From JABDLO01 sp041749255 (GTDB lineage: Bacteria > Bacteroidota > Bacteroidia > Chitinophagales > Saprospiraceae), in the NCBI GenBank assembly GCA_041749255.1, contig JBGTBR010000038.1, positions 37,777 through 101,776 of the forward strand: a stretch of 64,000 bases of DNA. Reading direction: 5' to 3'. Shown in pieces: positions 10,282-17,612 of this stretch. Under the pieces are notes generated by a model. The model had not been told where the DNA came from and searched no databases. It saw only the letters and a program-made list of their open reading frames with translations. Position 1 is the first letter of the stretch, and every line of letters begins with the position of its first letter. The position numbers were made by a program, and so were the translations under genes.

Positions 10282-10357
10282 GCTTTCGGCAGTATACCAA
10301 AAGGGTTAAGGATGACAGACCATTTAGAAAAAAAGTGGAAATACCTAAGACCTCCTA

Positions 10358-10388
10358 TTGCATTTTTATTGAATATCACATATCTTTA
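10358..10388 (+). promoter_or_regulatory. Promoter for the candidate structured RNA
   Basis: TTG at 10358-10360 and TATCTTTA at 10381-10388, with a 20-bp spacer, match TTG-N-TAnnTTTG with one mismatch in the last base. Transcription would start about 10394-10396, just ahead of the folded region and not next to any gene start. Confidence 0.45.
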
Positions 10389-10390
10389 GG

Positions 10391-10520
10391 ACATAATCAA
10401 TACATCAAGATTCACTTCCATGTGAAACCAACCGAGCCGGGAGGCCACGGTGGTAAAATGATGCGGGCAGGCTGCCAAAATAAAGTGCCTATTTCCCATT
10501 CATTTATTCTTTGATGTAAT
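10391..10520 (+). ncRNA. Candidate structured non-coding RNA (three hairpins inside a closing stem)
   Basis: TACATCAA (10401-10408) pairs with TTGATGTA (10511-10518). Inside are hairpin 1 TTCAC/GTGAA (10411-10415/10422-10426), hairpin 2 (ACC-a-ACCG-a-GCC, 10427-10438, with GGC-ca-CGGT-GGT, 10443-10454, capped by the GNRA loop GGGA) and hairpin 3 (GGG-c-AGGC, 10465-10472, with GCCT, 10487-10490, and CCC, 10495-10497). The block is far more GC-rich than its surroundings and has an upstream promoter. It matches no riboswitch, SRP, 6S, tmRNA or RNase P consensus I know. It could be an sRNA or the leader of the gene at 10777. Confidence 0.45.
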
Positions 10521-10776
10521 CAATTTATTGTTAACCTTTAAATTATTACATTATGATCAATTATTGCCGGAGAAATAAACTTTTCTCCATTTTCCTTTGG
10601 AGGAAATCTACCTCCTCATTTCTATTTACCAATACGTTACATGCTGTACCTGTCTTCTCCCTTAGCGGATTGGAAACATTGGGGGAAAGGGTAGGTATCT
10701 TTCTGGTTTTTGTCGTGTCAAGAGATTTATTCACCCTTAAAATGAAGATGTGAGGGAAGAGAAAGAAAAGGTAAGC

Positions 10777-11199
10777 ATGAAATTTCAGGTTTTCCATAAA
10801 ACGGGTGGTCCTCAACCTACCTCGCTCAAACCAGAAGCCATTGATCATTTCTTCTTAGGTAATTTTGCAAAAGTATGGTGTATGACACGGGGATTTCATC
10901 CGAAGTTTAAACGCTATGAAAACGGTAGAATTTACTTTGATATCATCACGGATCCACGGTTTAAGGGTGATGGTTTTATACTCAGCATGTTTATTGCTTC
11001 CCAATATAAAATGCATGTTGATCTTTTTAGAGATGCGACTCATTTTGAGGCAGATCAATTCCTTGCAAATGACATCATTGGTTTTCTACTTTCATCAGAG
11101 GAAAAGGAAAAATTTCCAGAATATAAAGCCAGAATGAATAAATCATACGCAAATCTCAGTTCATCACGAAATGCATTGTATGTGGGACCTATAAGATAG
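10777..11199 (+). CDS. Hypothetical protein (140 aa)
   Basis: I choose the ATG at 10777 (MKFQVFHKTGG), preceded by a purine-rich GAAAAGG. A GTG at 10750 would add nine residues. There is no signal peptide or membrane segment. The sequence has mixed alpha/beta character with an aromatic-rich centre (KRYENGRIYFDIITDP), and I recognise no family. A strong terminator follows immediately, so this is the last gene of its transcript. The folded region at 10391-10520 lies about 260 bases upstream and could be its leader. Confidence 0.65.
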   Translation: MKFQVFHKTGGPQPTSLKPEAIDHFFLGNFAKVWCMTRGFHPKFKRYENGRIYFDIITDPRFKGDGFILSMFIASQYKMHVDLFRDATHFEADQFLANDIIGFLLSSEEKEKFPEYKARMNKSYANLSSSRNALYVGPIR

Positions 11200-11209
11200 A
11201 TGGCTAAAT

Positions 11210-11240
11210 AAACCCGGTAAATTCCAGTGCCGGGTTTATT
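11210..11240 (+). terminator. Rho-independent terminator
   Basis: AAACCCGG (11210-11217) pairs perfectly with CCGGGTTT (11230-11237) around a 12-base loop and is followed by a T-rich tract. Confidence 0.8.
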
Positions 11241-11299
11241 CTTTAAACGACTTTTTACCAGACTCTAAATTGCTTTTTGATTGGTGTATAAAATAGGAG

Positions 11300-11746
11300 T
11301 CAGATAAGCGGAATGGGCAATTCGTATTGCCGGCTCCCGTCTTTCGCACTGGATTCAAATAAAACGAGAGTTAGTGTGGAATTCTCTCTTTCTTTCTGCA
11401 CTTGAATGGTAAATTCAAAATTGCCCCACTCAGGAGCTCCGGCGTCAGTCATTTGAAAACCCTTTTTTAGTTCGTTATGTCCGTCTTCTACGATCCAGGA
11501 AAAGTTTGCCTCAAATATTTGTCCTTGTCCGCGTATCAGAAAGGAATTTTCAGCGACTTTTTCTACCGTTACTTCCTTGAAGCGTTCATTAGAGTATGAT
11601 TTAAGTGGAGGCGTAATATCTTTTCGAGTCTCGTCTTCTTTTATTTCTGTTGAATCGGAAACTACTGGGTCTGTAGTGGTAACTTTTCCTTCTTTAGTGT
11701 TGCAAGCTGCTAATATGATCAATGATAGAAAAAGGGTAAATTTCAT
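11300..11746 (-). CDS. Lipoprotein with Gmad2 immunoglobulin-like domain
   Basis: The N-terminus MKFTLFLSLIILAACNTKEG carries a lipobox (ILAAC), so the protein is predicted to be anchored by a lipidated cysteine at residue 15. After an acidic linker, residues about 65-148 show the Gmad2 pattern: SFLIRGQGQIFEANFSWIV, then a wGxFEF segment, and FESSAKDGS before a hydrophobic end (YELPIPLI). Gmad2 is an Ig-like domain known from spore-germination and other envelope proteins and is probably a binding module. No partner is evident nearby. It is divergent from the ice-binding-like gene. Confidence 0.75.
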   Translation of the reverse strand: MKFTLFLSLIILAACNTKEGKVTTTDPVVSDSTEIKEDETRKDITPPLKSYSNERFKEVTVEKVAENSFLIRGQGQIFEANFSWIVEDGHNELKKGFQMTDAGAPEWGNFEFTIQVQKERENSTLTLVLFESSAKDGSRQYELPIPLI

Positions 11747-12132
11747 AGCAATATCATTTTATTTTTTTTATCCTCACTAAGAGTAACCGACTACTGGATA
11801 GGGGCAGTCTGGTATCCTTATGTTTTCAATAGTATAAAGATAAGCTTTTTAACTCAGTATCAATTAGTTTTGTTTTGTCCTGTATCTTCCATTTTCAAAT
11901 TAAACTTCTAAAAAAAATAGAAAACAACCCATCAAAATGAAGTAAAATTTTTAATTTTATTTCTTCATTGATTATATAATTATCTTTTGGCAATTCTCTA
12001 CACTTAAGAATGAAACATATAAACAATATACATATTAAAAAAATAACCTAAACTTTTCAAAACATTTTTTTACCTTTGATGAATATGTTTTTGTACTTTT
12101 AGTTTCTTGTAATCTAAATTAAAACAAACGGA
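11747..12132. other. Divergent intergenic region
   Basis: It separates the Gmad2 lipoprotein from the DUF3494 gene. It holds a TACCTTTG -7-like box at 12071-12078 without a clear TTG partner, and an AT-rich imperfect hairpin whose arms begin AATGAA (11936) and end TTCATT (11969). I see no reading frame. Confidence 0.5.
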
Positions 12133-12954
12133 ATGAAAAAATCTACACTTCTAACTGCTATACTATCATTTTTTTTGCTTCCCGGCTTCATTTTTGCTCA
12201 ACCAGACTTAGGCACACTTGAAGATTTTGTATTGTTTACAGCAGCTGGGCAATTCGAAGTCAGCCCTGGTATTGGTACAGTTGCTACCGGGGATGTGGGA
12301 ACCAATGCCGGTGCATTTTTGGGATTCCCTCCTGGCACCCTGATTGGTACTAAATTTGAGGAAACTGAAGCACCTATTCCAGCTATGGATGTAATGGATT
12401 TATATGATGAATTATTCATGTGGCCCGGTATTTGTACGGTTATAGGTTCTACATTGGGCAATGGACAAACGCTTACTCCGGGTTTCTATTGTATTGGTGA
12501 AGCCTCTACTTTGGTGGGAGATTTAGTCCTAGATGGCGATGGCCTGTACATTATACAAATAAAAGGCGGAGCCCTCGCTACAGCTGCGGGTTCAAGTGTT
12601 ACATTGACTGGAGGGGCTCACTGCGATTCTGTCTTTTGGCTGGTAGAAGGGGCATTCAGTGTAGGACCCGGTGCGGTTTTCAGGGGTACTGTGGTAAATG
12701 TAGGCGCTATTAATTTAGCCTTTGGATCAACGCTATTAGGCAGAGCACTTTCAACAGCGGGTGCCATTAATGTGAGTAGCTTTGTGAACGCTAATGTGGC
12801 AATATGTCAAGATAATACGGGTACAGATATAGAACCTATTGATATAGACAATATTCCCACACTGGGTCAGTGGGGTTTGATCATATTAGGGCTTTTGTTT
12901 ACTGTATTTGCCGTGGTTATGATCAGGAAAAGGGCTTTCACTACGGTATCATAA
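12133..12954 (+). CDS. DUF3494 ice-binding-like secreted protein with IPTL-CTERM sorting tail
   Basis: A signal peptide (about 1-22, ending FAQ) is followed by a DUF3494 domain (about 25-228), the beta-helical fold of bacterial ice-binding proteins. Signatures include FTAAGQFEV, TGDVGTNAGAF, LTPGFYC, SVFWLVEGAFSVGPGAVFRG and the repetitive NVGAINLAFGSTLLGRALS segment. The last 33 residues are an IPTL-CTERM signal: IPTLGQWG, a hydrophobic helix, then an Arg/Lys cluster (MIRKR). Such tails are cut and processed by exosortase-type enzymes in the inner membrane, and no such enzyme is in the window. The DUF3494 fold is also used for adhesion, so ice binding is not certain. Confidence 0.88.
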   Translation: MKKSTLLTAILSFFLLPGFIFAQPDLGTLEDFVLFTAAGQFEVSPGIGTVATGDVGTNAGAFLGFPPGTLIGTKFEETEAPIPAMDVMDLYDELFMWPGICTVIGSTLGNGQTLTPGFYCIGEASTLVGDLVLDGDGLYIIQIKGGALATAAGSSVTLTGGAHCDSVFWLVEGAFSVGPGAVFRGTVVNVGAINLAFGSTLLGRALSTAGAINVSSFVNANVAICQDNTGTDIEPIDIDNIPTLGQWGLIILGLLFTVFAVVMIRKRAFTTVS

Positions 12955-13300
12955 GTAAAGACAAAGACCTTCAAGGTTTTAGGTTGAAACATAAAACCTG
13001 TACATTATTAAAAATTTGCATAACTCCATGGTAAAGGATAAAACCTCAAAGGTCTCAGCTAAGCAAAATCAGGGCAAAATAGTTACAAAGTCACCCAGGC
13101 ACCACATAGAGGTGCTGTAACTTAGTGTTTGTGTCGCGTCTTTTTGGTTGGAAAACCCATCATCCTTTACCCAAAGCATCATAAGCAGATTAGACCTTCG
13201 AGGTTTTAGGTTGAAAACATATGACCTTAATGGTTTATACACCGCTGCTATTTTCCCTTCTAAAAATGGTTTTGTATATTCACATCATTAAATCCATGAT
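12955..13300. repeat. Intergenic region with dispersed ACCTTnnAGGT repeats
   Basis: Three related copies of a short palindromic word occur: 12966-12993 (GACCTTCAAGGTTTTAGG and on), 13039-13055 in inverted orientation (AAAACCTCAAAGGTCT), and 13193-13220 (GACCTTCGAGGTTTTAGG and on). The first can form a stem AGGTTTT/AAAACCT (12974-12980/12993-12999). A separate 10-bp inverted pair, GGTAAAGGAT (13030-13039) and ATCCTTTACC (13162-13171), encloses the middle. No reading frame is evident. Confidence 0.6.
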
Positions 13301-13855
13301 ATGGAGGCTAAATACGTGGTTTTTCTCAGGGGTATAAATGTAGGAGGACATAAGAAAGTACCCATGGATCAACTGAAAAACCTCCTCTCCGAAATGGGAT
13401 ATGATGAGGTCATTACTATTTTAAATTCGGGAAATATAATCATAAAAGGCGCAAAAGAGCCGCTTGACTCCCTCGAAAATAAACTGGAGGAAAAATTAGA
13501 AAATGTATTTGGCTTCCACATTCCTGTTATTATACGTCTTTCACAGGAAATCGTTGAATTGGTGGAATCAAACCCATTTAAAGGGATAGAAGTGACCAAA
13601 GATATCCGGCTTTACATAACACTCCTTAAAAGCCCATTTAAAAGTCCTGATGTCACATTTCCATGGTCTTCAATTCATTCTTATTATACCATCCTGGGCG
13701 AAAAAAAGGGTGTAGTATTCAGTGTTTTGGATCTTTCAAGACTTAAAACTGTCGAAGCGATGGCAACCCTGGAAGGCCTTTATGGCAAAAATATAACCAC
13801 AAGAAATTTTAATACCCTGGAGAAAATAGCACTCCGGATCAAAAAAAGTCATTAA
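13301..13855 (+). CDS. DUF1697 domain protein
   Basis: 184 residues with the defining start YVVFLRGINVGGHKKVPM and the LNSGNIIIK segment of the DUF1697 family. The family is small, cytosolic and widespread, and its biochemical role is not established. Length and C-terminal pattern (ITTRNFNTLEKI) are normal. The ATG at 13301 is a clear start. It appears to be a single-gene unit; TTTTGGG/CCCAAAA just downstream (13857-13886) can form a weak hairpin. Confidence 0.88.
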   Translation: MEAKYVVFLRGINVGGHKKVPMDQLKNLLSEMGYDEVITILNSGNIIIKGAKEPLDSLENKLEEKLENVFGFHIPVIIRLSQEIVELVESNPFKGIEVTKDIRLYITLLKSPFKSPDVTFPWSSIHSYYTILGEKKGVVFSVLDLSRLKTVEAMATLEGLYGKNITTRNFNTLEKIALRIKKSH

Positions 13856-13940
13856 ATTTTGGGTGCAAAATATCAATGTCCCAAAAACCAGAAAGTACTA
13901 AATGTGTTCAATTATTGAAATATTATAAAATTATTTAATC

Positions 13941-14288
13941 ATGAGAAATTTACTTTTTATTGCAGGACTCTTGTCTATCTTTTTTTCCTCCTGTGTTTCT
14001 TCTGCTGCATTGAAAACAAATGATCATGCTGATAACTTACCTCCGGGTAATCCTGGTCTTGTAGAGGTATTCTCCACAGAAAAAGCTTCCAAACCTTATA
14101 TATTGCTTGGAGAGGTCATTGCAAGTGCTGATAGCGCAACAGCTGACGTGCCTGTAAACCTTTTAAAGAAAAGAGCCGCCGAACTGGGAGCAGATGCCAT
14201 TGTAAATCTTCGTTTGCAATATATGCAAGGGGTTTGGACCGTGGGTCTGAATGCGACGGCAACCGCTGTGAAATATCTTGACCAATAA
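13941..14288 (+). CDS. Small lipoprotein, YbjQ-like fold candidate (copy 1)
   Basis: 115 residues with a lipoprotein signal (LLSIFFSSC). The mature part follows the pattern NPGLVEVFST, then YILLGEVIAS, then LLKKRAAELGADAIVNL, which resembles small YbjQ/heavy-metal-binding-like or DUF4156-like proteins in which a helix is followed by 'GADAIVN'. No metal site is evident. It is followed 13 bases later by a diverged copy. Function unknown; the fold similarity is inference. Confidence 0.65.
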   Translation: MRNLLFIAGLLSIFFSSCVSSAALKTNDHADNLPPGNPGLVEVFSTEKASKPYILLGEVIASADSATADVPVNLLKKRAAELGADAIVNLRLQYMQGVWTVGLNATATAVKYLDQ

Positions 14289-14301
14289 AAATTTTATACC
14301 T

Positions 14302-14631
14302 ATGAAAAAACTACTTTTTATTTCCATAGTATCACTTTTCTTTTGCAATGCCTGTAGTTTTCACACGCATTATCTTCAATCAAACAGCACCTATTTTCCA
14401 GCCACCAACCCCGACAAGGTGGAAATTTATTCACATGCACCGGATAGGGAATTTATAGTGATCGGTTCTGTAGCAGTCGATGTTTTCGGTGATGATCAAA
14501 GTGCAGAAAAAAAATTAAAAAAAGAGGTCGCAAAAATCGGTGGGCATGCCGTTATCAACACGCAAATGACAAGGATGACAACTGCCGGATCTAGATCCGG
14601 GTTGTCGGGTGTTGCAGTCCGGTTTCCATAA
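14302..14631 (+). CDS. Small lipoprotein, YbjQ-like fold candidate (copy 2)
   Basis: 109 residues from the ATG at 14302; a TTG at 14278 is less likely because it overlaps the previous gene. The lipobox is FFCNAC. The same order of motifs as the upstream gene is visible (NPDKVEIYS, FIVIGSVAV, LKKEVAKIGGHAVIN), so the two are diverged tandem duplicates, probably co-transcribed. It ends in a Gly/Ser-rich tail. Function unknown. Confidence 0.65.
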   Translation: MKKLLFISIVSLFFCNACSFHTHYLQSNSTYFPATNPDKVEIYSHAPDREFIVIGSVAVDVFGDDQSAEKKLKKEVAKIGGHAVINTQMTRMTTAGSRSGLSGVAVRFP

Positions 14632-14674
14632 AATAATCAGATTGCAATGTTGCTTCAATAACGAATCATAGATG

Positions 14675-15544
14675 CTACGTTGAACGTTTTACCATCCATG
14701 ATTGAATGGCTTCAACTACTTCTTTTGGGTTTTCTTCCTGAGGAAAATGCCCACAAGTTGGCAATGCAACGACCTCATTCAACGGAAATCCCTCTTGAAA
14801 TTTTTTGAGATAGATCGGTGAAAGTATCGGATCTTTCATTCCCCAAATCATTAAGGCCGGCTTATCATTTATAATATCCCGGCTTTCCCACAATTTCTGA
14901 AACCACTCCTGATCGTTTAAAAGTGAATGGGCAAAGGCCACCATTCCTTCCCGCTGCTTTCTATTCAAAAATGGAGCGGTGTACTGTGCTTGTATTTTTT
15001 TTGATAATTTTCTATCTCCAAATGACCTGGGGAGGATAAACCTCGGCGAAAAATTAAAATACCGGTATAATAAGGGCATCAGAGGGCTTTTCAAAACCTT
15101 CTTTATACGTATGTACTCCGGATCTCCTTCACTACTCCACATCCAGGAATTGAGTATTATCAGGTTTTTCACTCTTTCAGGACAGCAGATGGCAAAATGA
15201 AATCCGATGGGACCGCCAAAATCATGTAAAACGAAGGATATATCATGCAGATTCAAATCTATGATGAATCTTTCTAATCTTTTACTGTGGGCAAGTGTGG
15301 AGTAATCTACTCCTGATGGTTTATCCGATAAGCCAAACCCAATGTGATCTATAGCAATACATCGATAAGAATGTCTTAATGCCTTAAACACATTTCTGAA
15401 ATCAAAACTCCAGGAAGGAGTTCCATGCACAAAAAGAAGAATCTGACCCTCACCTTCATCGATGTAGTGAAGTCTGCTACCCTCCACATCGTAATATCGC
15501 GAAGTAAAGGGGTATTCATTCCTGTCAAGCCAATTATTTTTCAT
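14675..15544 (-). CDS. Alpha/beta hydrolase of the haloalkane dehalogenase-like group
   Basis: 289 residues from the ATG at 15544; a TTG at 15568 would add eight. HGTPSWSF forms the oxyanion-hole region, Asp in VLHDFGGPIG is the nucleophile and His in CGHFPQEENP completes the triad. An aspartate nucleophile is typical of haloalkane dehalogenases and epoxide hydrolases. True dehalogenases usually have Trp after that Asp to bind halide, but here it is Phe, so the substrate is uncertain. No signal peptide. Divergent from the methyltransferase gene. Confidence 0.82.
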   Translation of the reverse strand: MKNNWLDRNEYPFTSRYYDVEGSRLHYIDEGEGQILLFVHGTPSWSFDFRNVFKALRHSYRCIAIDHIGFGLSDKPSGVDYSTLAHSKRLERFIIDLNLHDISFVLHDFGGPIGFHFAICCPERVKNLIILNSWMWSSEGDPEYIRIKKVLKSPLMPLLYRYFNFSPRFILPRSFGDRKLSKKIQAQYTAPFLNRKQREGMVAFAHSLLNDQEWFQKLWESRDIINDKPALMIWGMKDPILSPIYLKKFQEGFPLNEVVALPTCGHFPQEENPKEVVEAIQSWMVKRST

Positions 15545-15667
15545 TATTATATAATCCGGGGGTTTCAAGATCCTTCACATCCTGAAGTGACATTTTAAAA
15601 AGCGTTCAGTGACTATTCATACTTGAAGAAGTGTATTCATTTTTCTTATTACTTTTGCCAAATACAT

Positions 15668-15696
15668 TTGCAACTTCGTGTGAAGTTGTACATTTG
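15668..15696 (+). promoter_or_regulatory. Promoter with a perfect palindromic operator in its spacer
   Basis: TTG (15668-15670) and TACATTTG (15689-15696) match the Bacteroidota promoter with an 18-bp spacer. The whole spacer is the inverted repeat CAACTTC-GTGT-GAAGTTG (15671-15688). The -7 word TACATTTG also occurs directly before the palindrome (15663-15670), giving a direct repeat around it. The ATG lies 7 bases after the -7 box. The layout suggests repressor control of a nearly leaderless transcript. Confidence 0.6.
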
Positions 15697-15703
15697 GCAC
15701 AAT

Positions 15704-16426
15704 ATGACAAAACAAATGGCAGACCTTTTTAATAAACACTGGCGAATTTATCACCAGGTTCTGGAGAACAATTATATGCACCATCGGGATTTTGCCCTTC
15801 AAATAGAATCTGTTTTTCAAAAAACTCTCCCGGCAGAAATCCCCTTACATATACTCGATTGTGGATGTGGCGATGCTTATTACATCAGTCAGCAACTTCG
15901 GGGTCTTTCACTTGGCTCCTATACCGGATTGGATATGTCAGAATTTGCTCTGTCTAAAGCAAAGGAAAATACAAACATATTAAATTGCCCAACCTACCTG
16001 AAACAAGGGTACATGCAGGAACTGATCGAAAGGGAAGAGGGTAAATACGATATTATTTATTGTAGCTTTTCCATGCATCATCTTCAGGATAATGAAAAAG
16101 CACTCTTCATTAAAAGGTGTTTCGATTTAATTTCAGAAAATGGATTTCTCATTGTGATCGATGTGTTACGCAATGATGGGCAATTAAGAGAGGAATGTAT
16201 TGAAGAATACATTTCGTGGATCGATCAATGCTGGGAAAAGATTGCACAAGAAGACAAGGCCCTTATATATGACCACATGAGAAATTATGACTTTCCCACT
16301 ACTAAATCACAACTGATTGCCTGGTGTCGCGATACTGGATTAATGGATACTTTTCAGTTCCACCCGGATTCTCTTAATAGTATTATTATTTTTCAAAAAG
16401 ATCCGGTACTAAAAAACAACAACTGA
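15704..16426 (+). CDS. Class I SAM-dependent methyltransferase
   Basis: I start at the ATG at 15704 because the promoter lies directly upstream; the frame is open further 5' from a TTG at 15623, but that would place the promoter inside the gene. The 240-residue protein has the SAM-binding ILDCGCGDAYYI, the acidic strand-2 end TGLDMSEFAL, the post-II SMHHL motif and a strand-4 segment GFLIVIDVL. The substrate is unknown; it resembles trans-aconitate/small-molecule methyltransferases more than RNA enzymes. Its stop and that of the convergent oxidoreductase gene are one base apart. Confidence 0.85.
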   Translation: MTKQMADLFNKHWRIYHQVLENNYMHHRDFALQIESVFQKTLPAEIPLHILDCGCGDAYYISQQLRGLSLGSYTGLDMSEFALSKAKENTNILNCPTYLKQGYMQELIEREEGKYDIIYCSFSMHHLQDNEKALFIKRCFDLISENGFLIVIDVLRNDGQLREECIEEYISWIDQCWEKIAQEDKALIYDHMRNYDFPTTKSQLIAWCRDTGLMDTFQFHPDSLNSIIIFQKDPVLKNNN

Positions 16427-16427
16427 T

Positions 16428-17576
16428 TTACATGGCGATCCATTTTTCATCGCTTTCTCCGCTTTCAATGACTTTGTAGATAAACTCCATCCCTCTGACA
16501 CCATCTTCTACGGTAGGAAAATCCAAATAGACAGGATCCAGATCTACTCCTTGAATTCTGGCTCTTATACACATAGCTACATTGCGGTATATATTTGCAA
16601 AAGCCTCGAGGTAACCCTCAGGATGACCGGCAGGAAAACGGGTATGTGCCTGGGTCGAGTTCGATAATATACCCACCCCGGTTCTGTATTTTTCCACCGG
16701 CTTGTCCAGCCATTTGACCCATAATGTATTGGGTTCCATCTGATGCCATTCTATTCCTCCTTCCTCACCGTAGACCTTGATATTTAAAGCATTTTCTTCC
16801 CCGGCAGCGATCTGACTACAGGATAAGACCCCTTTGGCACCATTATCAAATTGCAGTAAAATATTGGCATCATCATCTAGAAGTCTTCCCTTTACCATCG
16901 TATTTACATCGGCGCAAAGCCTGCTGATTTTTGCTCCTGTTATGAATTCGGCAAGATTTTCAGCATGGGTTCCGATATCCCCCAAAGCTCCTGCAATTCC
17001 CGATTGCTTTGGATCTGTGCGCCAGGCTGCCTGTTTATTATTTGAACCCTCGACAAAAGTGGATAACCAACCTTGTGGATATTCAACCATGATTTTGCGG
17101 ATTTTACCAAATTCTCCCCTTGCAATCATGTCCCTGGCTTGTTTCACCATAGGATATCCCGTGTAATTATGAGTCAAAGCAAAAATCAACCCTGATTTCG
17201 AAACCAATTCCTTCAAAGCATAAGCCTCTTGTAGATTGAAGCACAAAGGTTTGTCACAAACAACATGAAAACCATGCTCAATCGCCATTTGAGAAGGAGG
17301 AAAATGCATGTGGTTAGGTGTAACTATAGAAACAAAATCCATTCGCTCCCCTTCTGGCAAAGTTTTTTCTTTCAGGATCATTTCTTCATAATTTGCATAC
17401 GCCCTACCCTCACTTAAAAATAGATCTTTGGCTGAGTCTTTGCTCCTTTGGGCATCACTGCTAAATGCTCCACAAACGAGTTCAATCTGGCCGTCCAGGG
17501 CAGCAGCCATCCGGTGAACGCCTCCAATAAAAGCGCCTCTTCCTCCTCCAATCATTCCCATTCTTATTTTTCTCAT
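16428..17576 (-). CDS. Gfo/Idh/MocA family oxidoreductase
   Basis: 382 residues. The N-terminal Rossmann fold shows MGMIGGGRGAFIGGVHR for NAD(P) binding and CDKPLCFNL in place of the usual 'EKP' motif. The C-terminal domain carries GDIGTHAENLAEF with the catalytic-type His. These enzymes oxidise or reduce sugars, inositols and related compounds; the exact substrate is not visible. No Tat signal is evident, so it is probably cytosolic. The upstream gene on the same strand encodes a DUF885 lipoprotein 36 bases away. Confidence 0.88.
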   Translation of the reverse strand: MRKIRMGMIGGGRGAFIGGVHRMAAALDGQIELVCGAFSSDAQRSKDSAKDLFLSEGRAYANYEEMILKEKTLPEGERMDFVSIVTPNHMHFPPSQMAIEHGFHVVCDKPLCFNLQEAYALKELVSKSGLIFALTHNYTGYPMVKQARDMIARGEFGKIRKIMVEYPQGWLSTFVEGSNNKQAAWRTDPKQSGIAGALGDIGTHAENLAEFITGAKISRLCADVNTMVKGRLLDDDANILLQFDNGAKGVLSCSQIAAGEENALNIKVYGEEGGIEWHQMEPNTLWVKWLDKPVEKYRTGVGILSNSTQAHTRFPAGHPEGYLEAFANIYRNVAMCIRARIQGVDLDPVYLDFPTVEDGVRGMEFIYKVIESGESDEKWIAM

Positions 17577-17612
17577 ATATTTGAAATTTAACTATCCACT
17601 AATGTTCAGAAT

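Larger units (their letters stand above)
10143..10776. other. Long intergenic region with terminator and candidate structured RNA
   Basis: This gap holds a perfect small hairpin (GTCAGTA 10214-10220 / TACTGAC 10224-10230), the S9 peptidase terminator, a promoter at 10358-10388 and a folded RNA candidate to about 10520. A 66-codon open frame (10553-10753) has no protein-like features and is not counted as a gene. Confidence 0.55.

Noticed and set aside
10391..10520. Cobalamin, SAM-I, c-di-GMP or ZTP riboswitch
   Set aside because: Short stretches resemble parts of these consensus sequences (for example GGCCACGG), but the required core motifs and helix order are absent.
10553..10753. 66-codon open frame after the structured RNA candidate
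   Set aside because: Its composition is not protein-like for this genome, it overlaps the next gene's possible GTG start, and no ribosome site is present.
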